Below, in pieces: positions 33,496-43,277 of a DNA stretch of 57,273 bases. Every line of letters starts with the position of its first letter. Within the stretch, counting starts at the first letter, position 1. A program made the position numbers and the translations under genes. The DNA comes from Collinsella aerofaciens (lineage in GTDB: Bacteria; Actinomycetota; Coriobacteriia; Coriobacteriales; Coriobacteriaceae). The stretch lies in NCBI RefSeq assembly GCF_015670795.1, contig NZ_JADPCJ010000015.1, positions 1 to 57,273 on the forward strand, given 5' to 3'. Under the pieces are notes generated by a model. The model saw only the letters and a program-made list of their open reading frames with translations, made no database searches and had not been told where the DNA came from.

Positions 33496-36057
33496 TCAGA
33501 CCAATGGATGGCGCTTGAAATCCCAAGAAGTTTCAAGCGAATCATAATCAAGTTTTGAAATCGTGCGAGCAGCTTCAACAAGCGTACAAACAGTCGGCTC
33601 AGCGCATTCATCTTGAATGATTGGCAGTTGCCCGATTTGACCCACCTCAAAATTGAGAGTTGGCGACATGAATGCCAAATCGATTTCAGCGATAGAACAG
33701 TTGCAGAAAGCCTGGATGTAGCGAAGCTCATCCGGTTCCGCGAATAGGCATGCCCCAGCAACCTCGAAAAGCATTCCTTGGGGCGCGAACCTAAAGGATG
33801 CGAGGCTAGAAGAAATCTTCGACCAAGAAACTGCCGGCTTAAAGTAATCATTCTGGTTCTTTATGACAAAATCAGGCTTAGAAAGGTATGTGTACTTTGC
33901 CAGGATGGCTTCCTTCATCTCGCGCCCATCGTCGTACCAGTTAACGACTTCGTCGTACTCTCCCCACCATTTTCGATAAAATCCTCCCCTGATAATAGGG
34001 AACCATCGCCTGCCCGACTTCTTTGCGGAGTCCCTGTCGGAACAGCTCCTGTCGGTGTGTTCCGGCTCGACTTCCCACCACTTACGGAGGAACCTATTAT
34101 TATCGCTCGTCGCAAGACCTTGCCTCGGAGTCGCAATGGAGTCGAGGCGCTTACCAGCAACAAACGACTGGATCAAATGGTCGCTGGCCCAGTAGGCTAT
34201 GGGGGTGCCGGGGATCTGTTTGAAGGTCCCAGCGTCGCGGCGGTAGAACCAGCCGCAGTCGGGGTTCCTGATCGCCTCGAGGGCTTTTCCTTCCTGCAAC
34301 GACCAATGATCGAAATCATTCAATCTGACATAGCCGCCACGATAGCCGGCGACATGTTTGTTCCTGATTACAAATGTACACACCTGAGCAGCGATGCCAT
34401 GAAATCCATGGACGGAAAGCTGCACTAAGCTATCAATCGTTTTGACATCGACCAGCTGTTGGCGCAAATTCTCGAAAGACGATAAAAACATCCAGCTATT
34501 TGATGTTGCAAGACCCGCAAGGCCCGCCGTCTCCGTAAGAGAAAAAATACGCTCGATGAAGCACGTGCACAGGTCGCTCTTCACGTCGGGGTAGTTCTTC
34601 TTGACCCACTTGGACATGAAGGGGCCGAAGCTGGAGCTGCCCATGTAGGGCGGGTTGGCCACCACACAGTCGTGGCGGCGAGCGAGGATCTCGCAGGTCT
34701 TAAGAGCACATTCCAGTTTATTTTTAGAACTACCGTCAAACAGACCATCGGTGCCGATGAGTTCGATCGCCTCACGCAGTGCGGCAAGGTCGCCCTCACT
34801 TGGAGCGAGCAGCGAGCCGACCTCGTCCAGATGCGATAGGGCATCGATGAGATCCTTCTTCTTGGCAAGCGCGACGCCGTGCGGAATATCATCCTCCTCA
34901 AGCATAACCGGCTCGAGCACGGCAACATCCGCCTGAACCCCACGGCCAAAGAAACGCCTATCCATCTCTCGGGCACACATGGCCAACGCAAGCCCTGCAA
35001 TCTGGGCAGCGCGAGGGTCAATTTCCATACCATGGAGGTTCTTGGATAGAATGAGTCCGGGAATGTCGCGCATACGGTATTCGCGCTCTAAATACATCTT
35101 TGCCAAAAGTTCAAAGGCGTAAACGAGAATATGGCCCGATCCACAAGCCGGGTCGCACAGCGAAATATCCTCGGGACTCTCGATTTTAATGAAGTCCTCG
35201 TGCTCCGCATCGGGCTCGATGTAGTACTCCATTTCATCACGCAGGGGACTTCCCGGGTTGTTCAGCATCCACAAACGCCCCAGCGAGTTCTGCACCATGT
35301 AGCGTACGATCCAGTTGGGCGTAAACAGTTGTGTGGCAGGACCGATGGTGTCCGGCGTCTCCTTGGCCTTAGATTTAAAGAATGCGTCTTTGACCTCGGA
35401 ATTGTAGAACTGATACATCCAGCCCAAGGACTCGACGTTTTCCCACGTGCTGCGTTCAATCCGTTCGACTAGAGCGCACAGTACGCCTTCTTCACCGCGG
35501 TCCAAAAGCCTTGTCGGAAGCAGTAACGCATCCGCTGTGCCCACGCGGCCAAAGATGGCGGGCAAGCACTCGGCGAGCTCGTTCATCTGCGCCACCAAAA
35601 TGAGACGGAACAGCGCCTCATCATCTGCCGCCGCGACAAGGTCAAACACGCGATCGCGCTCTAAGCCCGGCAGATCAAGCTCCGTCGGCATACGCAAGCA
35701 GTCTGGCGAAAAACTATCGTACTCCGAGGTTTCGCAATATGAACTTAGCATGCGCACGCCACAGGGTAGATAGCCTCGCACTTCCATATAGCGTATTGCA
35801 GCAAAGCGATTAAACCAGGTATAGGCCATTTCCTCGCAAAAGCGCGCATAGCCGTCATGCTCTATGCGGCGATATAGCTCCGAACGTTGCGAACGCTCGA
35901 GCGCAGAGAGCACCGTGCCTTTAACGATGGTTGCATCGCGATTGAATTCTTCACGCCCTGCGTCGTCGAGTCCGTAGGCATAGCAACGCTGGCGCACCTC
36001 GTCAATTAAGCGGATGCGTGCCCAAGGGCAGAACTTTTCGAGATCTTTCGTATCCAT
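33496..36057 (-). CDS. pglX: BREX adenine-specific methyltransferase PglX, N-terminal part
   Basis: PglX methylates adenine in the BREX recognition site, marking host DNA. The 853 residues include the N-terminal helical region (WFNRFAAIRYMEVRGYLP near 85), the SAM-binding motif DPACGSGHIL near 305, NLHGMEIDPRAAQIAG near 345, the catalytic NPPY near 475, and a target-recognition region from about 640 onwards. It stops at ETSWDFKRHPLV, where full-length PglX proteins continue into the helical C-terminus; that remainder is the separate gene at 31808-32776. ATG 36057 has GGGAG upstream and lies 9 bases after brxC. The last 0.4 kb is noticeably A+T-rich. Confidence 0.93.
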   Translation of the reverse strand: MDTKDLEKFCPWARIRLIDEVRQRCYAYGLDDAGREEFNRDATIVKGTVLSALERSQRSELYRRIEHDGYARFCEEMAYTWFNRFAAIRYMEVRGYLPCGVRMLSSYCETSEYDSFSPDCLRMPTELDLPGLERDRVFDLVAAADDEALFRLILVAQMNELAECLPAIFGRVGTADALLLPTRLLDRGEEGVLCALVERIERSTWENVESLGWMYQFYNSEVKDAFFKSKAKETPDTIGPATQLFTPNWIVRYMVQNSLGRLWMLNNPGSPLRDEMEYYIEPDAEHEDFIKIESPEDISLCDPACGSGHILVYAFELLAKMYLEREYRMRDIPGLILSKNLHGMEIDPRAAQIAGLALAMCAREMDRRFFGRGVQADVAVLEPVMLEEDDIPHGVALAKKKDLIDALSHLDEVGSLLAPSEGDLAALREAIELIGTDGLFDGSSKNKLECALKTCEILARRHDCVVANPPYMGSSSFGPFMSKWVKKNYPDVKSDLCTCFIERIFSLTETAGLAGLATSNSWMFLSSFENLRQQLVDVKTIDSLVQLSVHGFHGIAAQVCTFVIRNKHVAGYRGGYVRLNDFDHWSLQEGKALEAIRNPDCGWFYRRDAGTFKQIPGTPIAYWASDHLIQSFVAGKRLDSIATPRQGLATSDNNRFLRKWWEVEPEHTDRSCSDRDSAKKSGRRWFPIIRGGFYRKWWGEYDEVVNWYDDGREMKEAILAKYTYLSKPDFVIKNQNDYFKPAVSWSKISSSLASFRFAPQGMLFEVAGACLFAEPDELRYIQAFCNCSIAEIDLAFMSPTLNFEVGQIGQLPIIQDECAEPTVCTLVEAARTISKLDYDSLETSWDFKRHPLV

Positions 36058-36066
36058 GTTTCTCCC

Positions 36067-39000
36067 TTAGCCCAAACGGATGGCGTCATTACCCTCAAGG
36101 CTTCGCAGTAGCTCTTTGCGCGCGGCATCCAAATACTCATCTATCTGCTGTTGCGAGTTCAGCTCCAGCGGCCTAAAAACCATGCTGCGGCTCACCGATT
36201 TGACACGTCGCCTAGGCGCCGGTGCAGATTGGGGCTCATTCGGCAAGCCAGGCGCAGCGGACCCCGAATGATCAGTCGTTACCGTCACGCTCGTATTTGC
36301 CGGTTTGGGACGATTCGCCTCTTCATAGGCATCGTCAATCATTTTGTACAGAGTCGTCTGAGCACGATCGAGCTTGACGGGCACAGCATCCAGGGCGGTC
36401 AGCGTTGCCGCATTATGCACCTCATCTTTTCGAGCGCTGCGCGACTCCCCGATGCGTGCCAGAGCGATGCCCTTGCTTTGGGCATACGCTTCGATATCCC
36501 CATAGCGCTCCTCGACAGAATTGAGCATGGCGATACGCTTTTGGTCTAAAAGCTCTTTGTAGGCAACTTTCACCTGCAGGTTTGCCTCTGAAAGCTTTTG
36601 GAACTGCAAACTCAAACTCGGTTGTTTAACCGCTCCTCCAATGACGGAAAGCGCATCAAGCGTCTCCGAATCGGCCTCAAAGTAATCGCGCTCGTTCTCC
36701 ATTCGCTCGAATATCTCGCAGGCACTGTCAAATACAGTTACCTTGCTGCCGAAAAACTCGTCAATATCTTCGAGAGCTTCAGCCGCATCTCCCAGCTCGC
36801 TCTCTTTTCCGGCGATCGCCATAATTAGATCGACGGCATCGCGGCCGCTCTGTAATAAACCCTCGATAAGGCTCTTTGCATCCACGACCTCCGTATGGCC
36901 CGGGTAATCGGGGTTACGCTGGTACTCGACCGAAAGAAAGCTCGCCAAGCTATCGCGGCGCTTTTCAAGCTCCCCGCGACATGCCTCGGCAAGGCTGTCC
37001 TCTTCGAGCGGCAGAGTATGATTGCCGCTCAACTCTTCTACAGCCTGTCGCGCCTTAGATATGGCCGACCGAGAAAGCTGCTGGCGCGCCTCAACAACAG
37101 CCTGTCGTGCCTTAGCAGCCTTTCGCAGATAATCGATGATCTTGGAATCCCTAAAATCAATCGCTTGTCCCGCACAGAGCAGGCGAGCACGCTTTTGCGC
37201 TAGCAGCGTTGCAACCACGGCGGCAATGTCAATCTCCGCCCAACCATAAGGCTTCGCATGATATGTCTCGAGCAGCTCGCTCATTGTTACCTGCATATGT
37301 TGGGCAGCGCGAGCTTCCAGCAGGCGCATAACCGCTTCGATGGCCCCGGCATTGGGCTCTTGTCCATTCATTGCCGGAGTGTACGCGGTTAGAATTTGCT
37401 TGATCTGCACATCACTGTCGTAGTTTTTGTCAATAAGCGACAACTTGTTGTACGTAACGGAAACAAGCTGGCGTACGCAGTCCTCGATCATATTCTTGGC
37501 AGACGCCGATTTGACTGGCGAATACTCACTGCCGTAGACATAGAACGTTCCATGCAGCACAGCCTGGCGCATAAGGTCCTCTGCGCGCTTATCCAGAGCA
37601 ACACGCTCTTCCTGCTTGCCACGCAAGATCGAAGCCACCACTTCGCTGCGATTGTCTGCCTGACGGCTATTGAGGTATTGCTCAATACATGCCGACTGAT
37701 ACAGACAGTCGTAGTAGTCTTGCTGGGAATCGAGCACCACGATGGCCTCTCCCCTGCAAGAGCTAAGGAGCAGGTCCTCGCGCGAAGGGATCGGGGCGCC
37801 ATCCACGCCAGAAATAACGCGCAGCGCCAGCCCCGATGCGCTGTTATAACGGGTGTCGTCCAGATATTCCTCAACGTCGAAAACGTTTTTACCGACCGAC
37901 ACCTTAGCGTTTTCGAAGACCTGCCTAAACATAATCTGCGCGGCCTTGGACGTAATCTTCGTAGCGTCCGGCTGCACGCGCGAAATCTGCTGGGCGATCT
38001 CCTGCTCTTCGTCGGTCAGGTACTTATACGTTTCGCCGTTGCGAGCCACATAGTTTTGACGTACCAAACGCTCCAAGGACTGCGAAATCTGCTCGCGAAC
38101 GACAATGCGATCGGTGCGCACGTCATCGGTCATAAGGGTGACCAAGTTATCAACGTTTGCCGGCATGTCCTTATCGACATACAGGATCAAGAAAAGCAGT
38201 TTGAGTACCGGAATGTCGCATTCCTCAAGACCCTGTCCCTTTTGGGCGGCATCCGCCGCTCGAAGAACTACGCGACGATGATAGTCCTCGAGCGACGTCG
38301 AGATCGTATTGTAGAAACGCCAGAGCGGAACCAGGGCATTCTGGTCCTTATCCTCTATGCATCGAGCGGAGTCTTGAAAGCCACTCAGCATGGAACGCTC
38401 GGCACTTGAGCTGTTTTTTCCGGACGCGCCGTGATTGCGCAGCTCATCCATGATTTTTTGAATGAGCTTAAACTGGTAATCAGCAAACGGATACGTGCTG
38501 GCGAAGTCTTCGGCGCCCTCGTAGCCAATTAAATCGGCCGCCGCATCCTTAAAGCTATACAAGTTGTTGAGGACCGCCGAGCGCTCCTGGTATTCAGCTT
38601 TCAGCAAGTCGTTCGCATCCTGATTTTTCGCCAAAATGCGGCGACGAATAACTTCATCGGCGCACGAGCTGCTCAACGACAAGCGCGTATTAAAGCGATC
38701 CTGAATCTTGGAGAAGTCGCTGCCCTTAACCTTGGTAATTTGATCAATCGCCTGCTGTCCGGTGACCATAACCCATACACGGCCGCCACATTTGGTGCCT
38801 AGCGCCTCGACAATGCTCTGCAAGTTCAGCATTAGCTCGGTATCGCTCGCGATAAACTGGCTCATCTCGTCGGCCATAAAGATCATGCGATATAAGCCGC
38901 CGCATTCTTGCTCTCGACGCTTTGTGTATTTAGCAATATCGTCGGTAAGCTGGTCGATTGAAAAATCATTGCTTTCCGATTTTTCATACCAGCGCTCTGC

Positions 39001-39657
39001 CTCGTCCTTGCTCATGACGCCCGTGCGACTGAGTGCCTCGATAACGTCGTCGGAGTTAAAGTCGTAGTCCTCGCGGCCATCGACCCAGGGGCTATGATTA
39101 ATCTCTTCAAATGCGGCACGGAATTCCTGAGTTTTACCGGCGTCGTCAATACGACGCTCCAGGCGAGCGAGCTTAAAATCTGCACCGTAGAACCCGCGGC
39201 TCTCGTAATACATCTTGGCAAAAATGCGCGCAACCGCGCTGCCATCCTTATTGAGCGGGCTTTTGATGCCCATATTAAAGAGAATAGCGTCGGTCGTCAC
39301 GCCCGCCGCGCGCTTTGCTTTGTCGGCAAGTTCGTCATCTTCAAAACGCGGAGCAATATACTCAATCGCAGTTTTACCTGCCGCCTCACGGTTCGTGAAC
39401 AGGTAGCTGAGCATCTTGAGAAAGTGAGATTTACCCGAGCCAAACGAACCGCTAATCCACACGCCGATTTTATCCGTCGTATCATCGAGAGCTCGGTCAT
39501 ACGCATCGAAAAGCGTCTTGAAATGGCGGCGAAGCTCGTCGGTCACAACGTATTCGTTCAGCTCTTGCCTGACACTGCCGTCATCCTCCTGATCGACCTT
39601 AATAACACCGTTAATGTTTCGGTCGATGTCGTGCTCAAACATATCTTTGATCTTCAT
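36067..39657 (-). CDS. brxC: BREX ATPase BrxC
   Basis: BrxC is the large P-loop ATPase of BREX, required for defence. The 1196 residues match type 1 BrxC in length. The start MKIKDMFEHDIDRNINGVIKV is typical, and the Walker A motif GSFGSGKS is at 70-77. A STAND/AAA-like core follows, with RVWVMVTGQQAID near 300 and RFNTRLSLSSSCADEVIRRRI near 335. The C-terminal half is rich in coiled coil. ATG 39657 has GAAAGG upstream, 30 bases after brxB. Confidence 0.94.
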   Translation of the reverse strand: MKIKDMFEHDIDRNINGVIKVDQEDDGSVRQELNEYVVTDELRRHFKTLFDAYDRALDDTTDKIGVWISGSFGSGKSHFLKMLSYLFTNREAAGKTAIEYIAPRFEDDELADKAKRAAGVTTDAILFNMGIKSPLNKDGSAVARIFAKMYYESRGFYGADFKLARLERRIDDAGKTQEFRAAFEEINHSPWVDGREDYDFNSDDVIEALSRTGVMSKDEAERWYEKSESNDFSIDQLTDDIAKYTKRREQECGGLYRMIFMADEMSQFIASDTELMLNLQSIVEALGTKCGGRVWVMVTGQQAIDQITKVKGSDFSKIQDRFNTRLSLSSSCADEVIRRRILAKNQDANDLLKAEYQERSAVLNNLYSFKDAAADLIGYEGAEDFASTYPFADYQFKLIQKIMDELRNHGASGKNSSSAERSMLSGFQDSARCIEDKDQNALVPLWRFYNTISTSLEDYHRRVVLRAADAAQKGQGLEECDIPVLKLLFLILYVDKDMPANVDNLVTLMTDDVRTDRIVVREQISQSLERLVRQNYVARNGETYKYLTDEEQEIAQQISRVQPDATKITSKAAQIMFRQVFENAKVSVGKNVFDVEEYLDDTRYNSASGLALRVISGVDGAPIPSREDLLLSSCRGEAIVVLDSQQDYYDCLYQSACIEQYLNSRQADNRSEVVASILRGKQEERVALDKRAEDLMRQAVLHGTFYVYGSEYSPVKSASAKNMIEDCVRQLVSVTYNKLSLIDKNYDSDVQIKQILTAYTPAMNGQEPNAGAIEAVMRLLEARAAQHMQVTMSELLETYHAKPYGWAEIDIAAVVATLLAQKRARLLCAGQAIDFRDSKIIDYLRKAAKARQAVVEARQQLSRSAISKARQAVEELSGNHTLPLEEDSLAEACRGELEKRRDSLASFLSVEYQRNPDYPGHTEVVDAKSLIEGLLQSGRDAVDLIMAIAGKESELGDAAEALEDIDEFFGSKVTVFDSACEIFERMENERDYFEADSETLDALSVIGGAVKQPSLSLQFQKLSEANLQVKVAYKELLDQKRIAMLNSVEERYGDIEAYAQSKGIALARIGESRSARKDEVHNAATLTALDAVPVKLDRAQTTLYKMIDDAYEEANRPKPANTSVTVTTDHSGSAAPGLPNEPQSAPAPRRRVKSVSRSMVFRPLELNSQQQIDEYLDAARKELLRSLEGNDAIRLG

Positions 39658-39687
39658 GGGAATGCCTTTCGATGACCGGAAACGTTT

Positions 39688-40302
39688 TTAGAGTTGGTTA
39701 AACGCGCGATAGTAGTTGCCGTCGGCAATCGTGCCAAACAGCTTTAACTGCTGCCCGTCATAGGTGCCGGGATAAAACAAAACGACGGGTATATCGGAAA
39801 ATACCGGCTGAATAGACTCGAGAATGATGTGGGCACGCATGAACGGGTAAATCTTGCCAACGCCCGTGATAATCAGGACGTCGCGCCCGCGCTTCGGCTC
39901 GCCGTATCTCTCGATAAAGCTGCCGTGAATGAACTCGAGGTACTTCTCGGGCCCCATTCGGCTCTGCATGCGTTGCAAGAAATGATCGCTGCCTCGTTTT
40001 TCCTCGAGGGCGCTCATCTTTTCTAAGATGCCGCGTTTTTCGCAAATGCCGATAAATACGCTCCACAGATCAAACGAAACAAAATTAGGGGTGTCGATTT
40101 TCGCCTGGCGCTCGCGTTCGTTATCATCCACTAGCTGCTGAGTCAGAGCACGTACCTGGTCCTCTTGCCTAGCTGCATATGGATAGATATAGAGTGGAAC
40201 CTCGCCACCCAAGCCACGACAATTCAAAAACTCAGGGTCGTGGAATTTGGAACGAATGAGCTCAAAGCTCATGTCGATTGAAGGCAACTCGGTTGCTGTC
40301 AT
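39688..40302 (-). CDS. brxB: BREX protein BrxB (DUF1788)
   Basis: The 204-residue protein matches DUF1788. SPIDMSFELIRSKFHDPEFLNCRGLGGEVPLYIYPY at the N-terminus is near-diagnostic (shown here in spirit: F..P.FL...GLG.EVP.YI..Y). RVLIITGVGKIYPFMRAHIILESIQ near 140 and PVVLFYPGTYDGQQLKLFG near 170 complete the family pattern. BrxB is needed for BREX defence and methylation, by an unknown biochemical role. The start ATG 40302 lies 9 bases after the brxA stop. Confidence 0.92.
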   Translation of the reverse strand: MTATELPSIDMSFELIRSKFHDPEFLNCRGLGGEVPLYIYPYAARQEDQVRALTQQLVDDNERERQAKIDTPNFVSFDLWSVFIGICEKRGILEKMSALEEKRGSDHFLQRMQSRMGPEKYLEFIHGSFIERYGEPKRGRDVLIITGVGKIYPFMRAHIILESIQPVFSDIPVVLFYPGTYDGQQLKLFGTIADGNYYRAFNQL

Positions 40303-40311
40303 CTCGCACCC

Positions 40312-40935
40312 CTATTCCGTTATGCCAAAGGCGGGCAGAACCGCAGCATCGTCGTTGGCCCGAACGCAACGCTCGAGCTCAAAATCGAGCAATGGCGGAC
40401 GAAGGGCTTCAGTTTTGCGGCTATACAATCCAGCACCCTCTATACAGTTGACGAGGACTTGGCGCACTTTATTGCACGTAGCATCCGACCACGTTGCAAC
40501 GCGATCGTCCTGCGCGCGAAGCCCTTCGATAAACGTAACGATCTCCGATTTTCGAAGCGAGAGATCAAAAAGACTGAACTTAGGGGCAATCACGCACGTC
40601 ATAAAGTCCCAGACAACTCGGTTGTCGCACATCATTGCATACAGGTTGACCTGCGCAAGCTGTTCGAGCGAGCCATGCGCAGCAAGATTAATCAGGCTCG
40701 CGCGCACGCCTTCGTCTTCGCTAAGAGCCAACAACCGGCGGCAGCAAGCACGGGCGATAGACTTTTGCTCACGCTCAGTAGGATATTGAAAGAGATTTTG
40801 GGCGGTAACCTTTTCAACGATCTCTTTCGTATCAGAAAGGCTCTCGTCCGCCATGAGGCGCGCAACGACACGCGTCTCATTAACAAGCCACTGCTCGCGT
40901 GTCATAGAACCACGATAGGTGGTGGGCATGCTCAT
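40312..40935 (-). CDS. brxA: BREX protein BrxA (DUF1819)
   Basis: The first gene of the operon encodes 207 residues of the DUF1819/BrxA family. The family marks are a basic N-terminal helical part (EQWLVNETRVVARLMADE), the middle NAVWDFMT-like segment (VVWDFMTCVIAPKFSLFDLSLRKSEIVTFIEGL), then WSDATCNKVRQVLVNCIEGAGLY near 150. BrxA is a small winged-helix-type protein reported to bind DNA. Start ATG 40935 has GAGG 9 bases upstream; ATG 40929 is an alternative. An 8-bp inverted repeat lies 18 bases upstream, so transcription is probably regulated. Confidence 0.9.
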   Translation of the reverse strand: MSMPTTYRGSMTREQWLVNETRVVARLMADESLSDTKEIVEKVTAQNLFQYPTEREQKSIARACCRRLLALSEDEGVRASLINLAAHGSLEQLAQVNLYAMMCDNRVVWDFMTCVIAPKFSLFDLSLRKSEIVTFIEGLRAQDDRVATWSDATCNKVRQVLVNCIEGAGLYSRKTEALRPPLLDFELERCVRANDDAAVLPAFGITE

Positions 40936-40953
40936 GTCGTTCAGCCTCTCGAC

Positions 40954-40977
40954 GAATCAAATAGGTACATTTGATTC
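40954..40977. promoter_or_regulatory. Perfect 8-8-8 inverted repeat upstream of brxA
   Basis: GAATCAAA and TTTGATTC flank an 8-base spacer. The site is 19-42 bases before the brxA start codon, where a repressor would cover the promoter or leader. The 651-residue winged-helix protein of the operon is one possible binder. The gap 40936-41314 also holds GCAACATTTTGTTGC at 41006-41020 and the toxin-antitoxin promoter. Confidence 0.7.
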
Positions 40978-41264
40978 ATACGACAAAACGCTTCGCATCC
41001 ATTGAGCAACATTTTGTTGCACAACATTTTAGCTGCGAAAACTCTCTGAACGGTAAAAATATTCTGTGAACGGCGAAAAGAGGGTCTGGTTTATTGCGGT
41101 TGTTGGAGCCGTTGAGACGACAGACTTGATGGATGGGGTGGATACCACAAAGCGACATATCTCACCGGACAGTCATGCTTAGTCCTTCGAGCATAAACGC
41201 GCTTGTGAATTCAGACGCGCATACGCATAACACTCCTTTCGCGCTGAGACCCCTCGTCCTCCGC

Positions 41265-41303
41265 TATAATCAGCATAGAGTTATACATATGATTCTATGT
41301 AAG
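41265..41303 (+). promoter_or_regulatory. Promoter and operator of the toxin-antitoxin pair
   Basis: A consensus TATAAT lies at 41265-41270. Downstream of the expected start site is a perfect inverted repeat, TACATA-TGATTC-TATGTA (41286-41303), directly before the AAGGAG ribosome site. Autoregulation by antitoxin binding here would be typical. The -35 box is weak. Confidence 0.7.
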
Positions 41304-41314
41304 GAGTTTCATAT

Positions 41315-41615
41315 GCCTGTCGTAAAGCCTATTTCCGATCTGCAACGCAACTTTGGTTCCATAGCAGATAGCTGCCACCAAACCAAAGAGCCCGTCTACC
41401 TAACCAAAAACGGATCGGCATCGCTTGTCGTTATGGATGCCGAGGCCTATGACGAGCAGACCCGCGCACTAACCGCCATTCAGGAGCGCGAAGAACGCAT
41501 CCAGCGAGCCATCACGCGTGGCTACGACGACTTAGTAAACGGTCGTGTGCGACCGTGGAAACAGGCCAAGGCAGATGCAGATCGCATCAGGGCAGCTCGC
41601 CATGAAATTGGATAA
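41315..41615 (+). CDS. Type II antitoxin, Phd/YefM family
   Basis: This 99-residue protein starts MPVVKPISDLQRNF and has the Phd/YefM N-terminal DNA-binding fold (PVYLTKNGSASLVVMDAEAYDE near residues 30-50). The C-terminal half is charged and helical, suited to wrapping the toxin. ATG 41315 has AAGGAG 6 bases upstream. The gene overlaps its toxin by 14 bases. It also binds the operator upstream, by analogy with the family. It is divergent from the BREX-like operon, and such pairs often sit in defence islands. Confidence 0.9.
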
Positions 41616-41952
41616 CGCAGACGTCGAGTTCTACTCAGAGCTCGACGAACTTGATGAGCCTTTTGATGTTGTCATGACTGACGAGGCACTCTATGCCTAT
41701 GCCGAGATTCCTTCGAAGCGAGTCTACGCCAGAATCGGCAACCTCATCGACTTTCTAGCCGAGCATCCTTATTTTGGCGAAGGATACGACCCCTACTATC
41801 AGGCGGCCTTTCCGCCCATTGACTGCAGGGTCTTCTTTTGCGCGCACTACGGCGTGTACTACCACGTGGATGTTGAGCAGCGAAACATCAGCATTCTGGC
41901 AATCGAGGACCATCGAAAGAACCCTTTGAGTAGATTCAAACTACTCAAGTAG
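41602..41952 (+). CDS. Type II toxin, RelE/ParE family
   Basis: The 116-residue protein begins inside the antitoxin gene; ATG 41602 is chosen over the frame start at 41545, which has no ribosome site. The core pattern YAYAEIPSKRVYARIGNLIDFLAEHP, then DCRVFFCAHYGVYYHVDVEQRNISILAIEDHRKNP, is that of RelE/ParE toxins (mRNA cleavage or gyrase poisoning). Which of the two activities applies cannot be told from this sequence. The final RFKLLK basic tail fits a nucleic acid ligand. Confidence 0.85.
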   Translation: MKLDNADVEFYSELDELDEPFDVVMTDEALYAYAEIPSKRVYARIGNLIDFLAEHPYFGEGYDPYYQAAFPPIDCRVFFCAHYGVYYHVDVEQRNISILAIEDHRKNPLSRFKLLK

Positions 41953-42081
41953 CCTCCCCCATGTAACCATCCTGTAAATCATAGCGACACACTCGGGTTT
42001 TACCGTGATGCGGTCGCGCCTGGCGCTCCACTGTGCTAAAGTATCCCGAACGTTCAAACGACTACGAGGGGGAACTAGAAG

Positions 42082-43206
<1,125 letters not shown>

Positions 43207-43277
43207 CCCGCAACGCGCGGGCCGACCAGCCACTTCAGACCACCCTGCTTAGATCAAAACCTGCTAAGGAGTTTTCC

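Noticed and set aside
31808..36057. pglX split caused by a sequencing frameshift
   Set aside because: About 0.7 kb of unrelated coding sequence with its own start and stop lies between the parts, and the second part has its own ribosome site, so a base error cannot explain it.
23575..41314. CRISPR array
   Set aside because: The repeats here occur as two distant copies with conserved interiors, not as short repeats with unique spacers, and no cas gene is present.
1..41952. Composite transposon carrying the BREX-like operon
   Set aside because: Only one IS is present, 22 kb from the operon, inserted in an unrelated palindrome; no second copy flanks the island and no integrase or direct repeats at its edges were seen.
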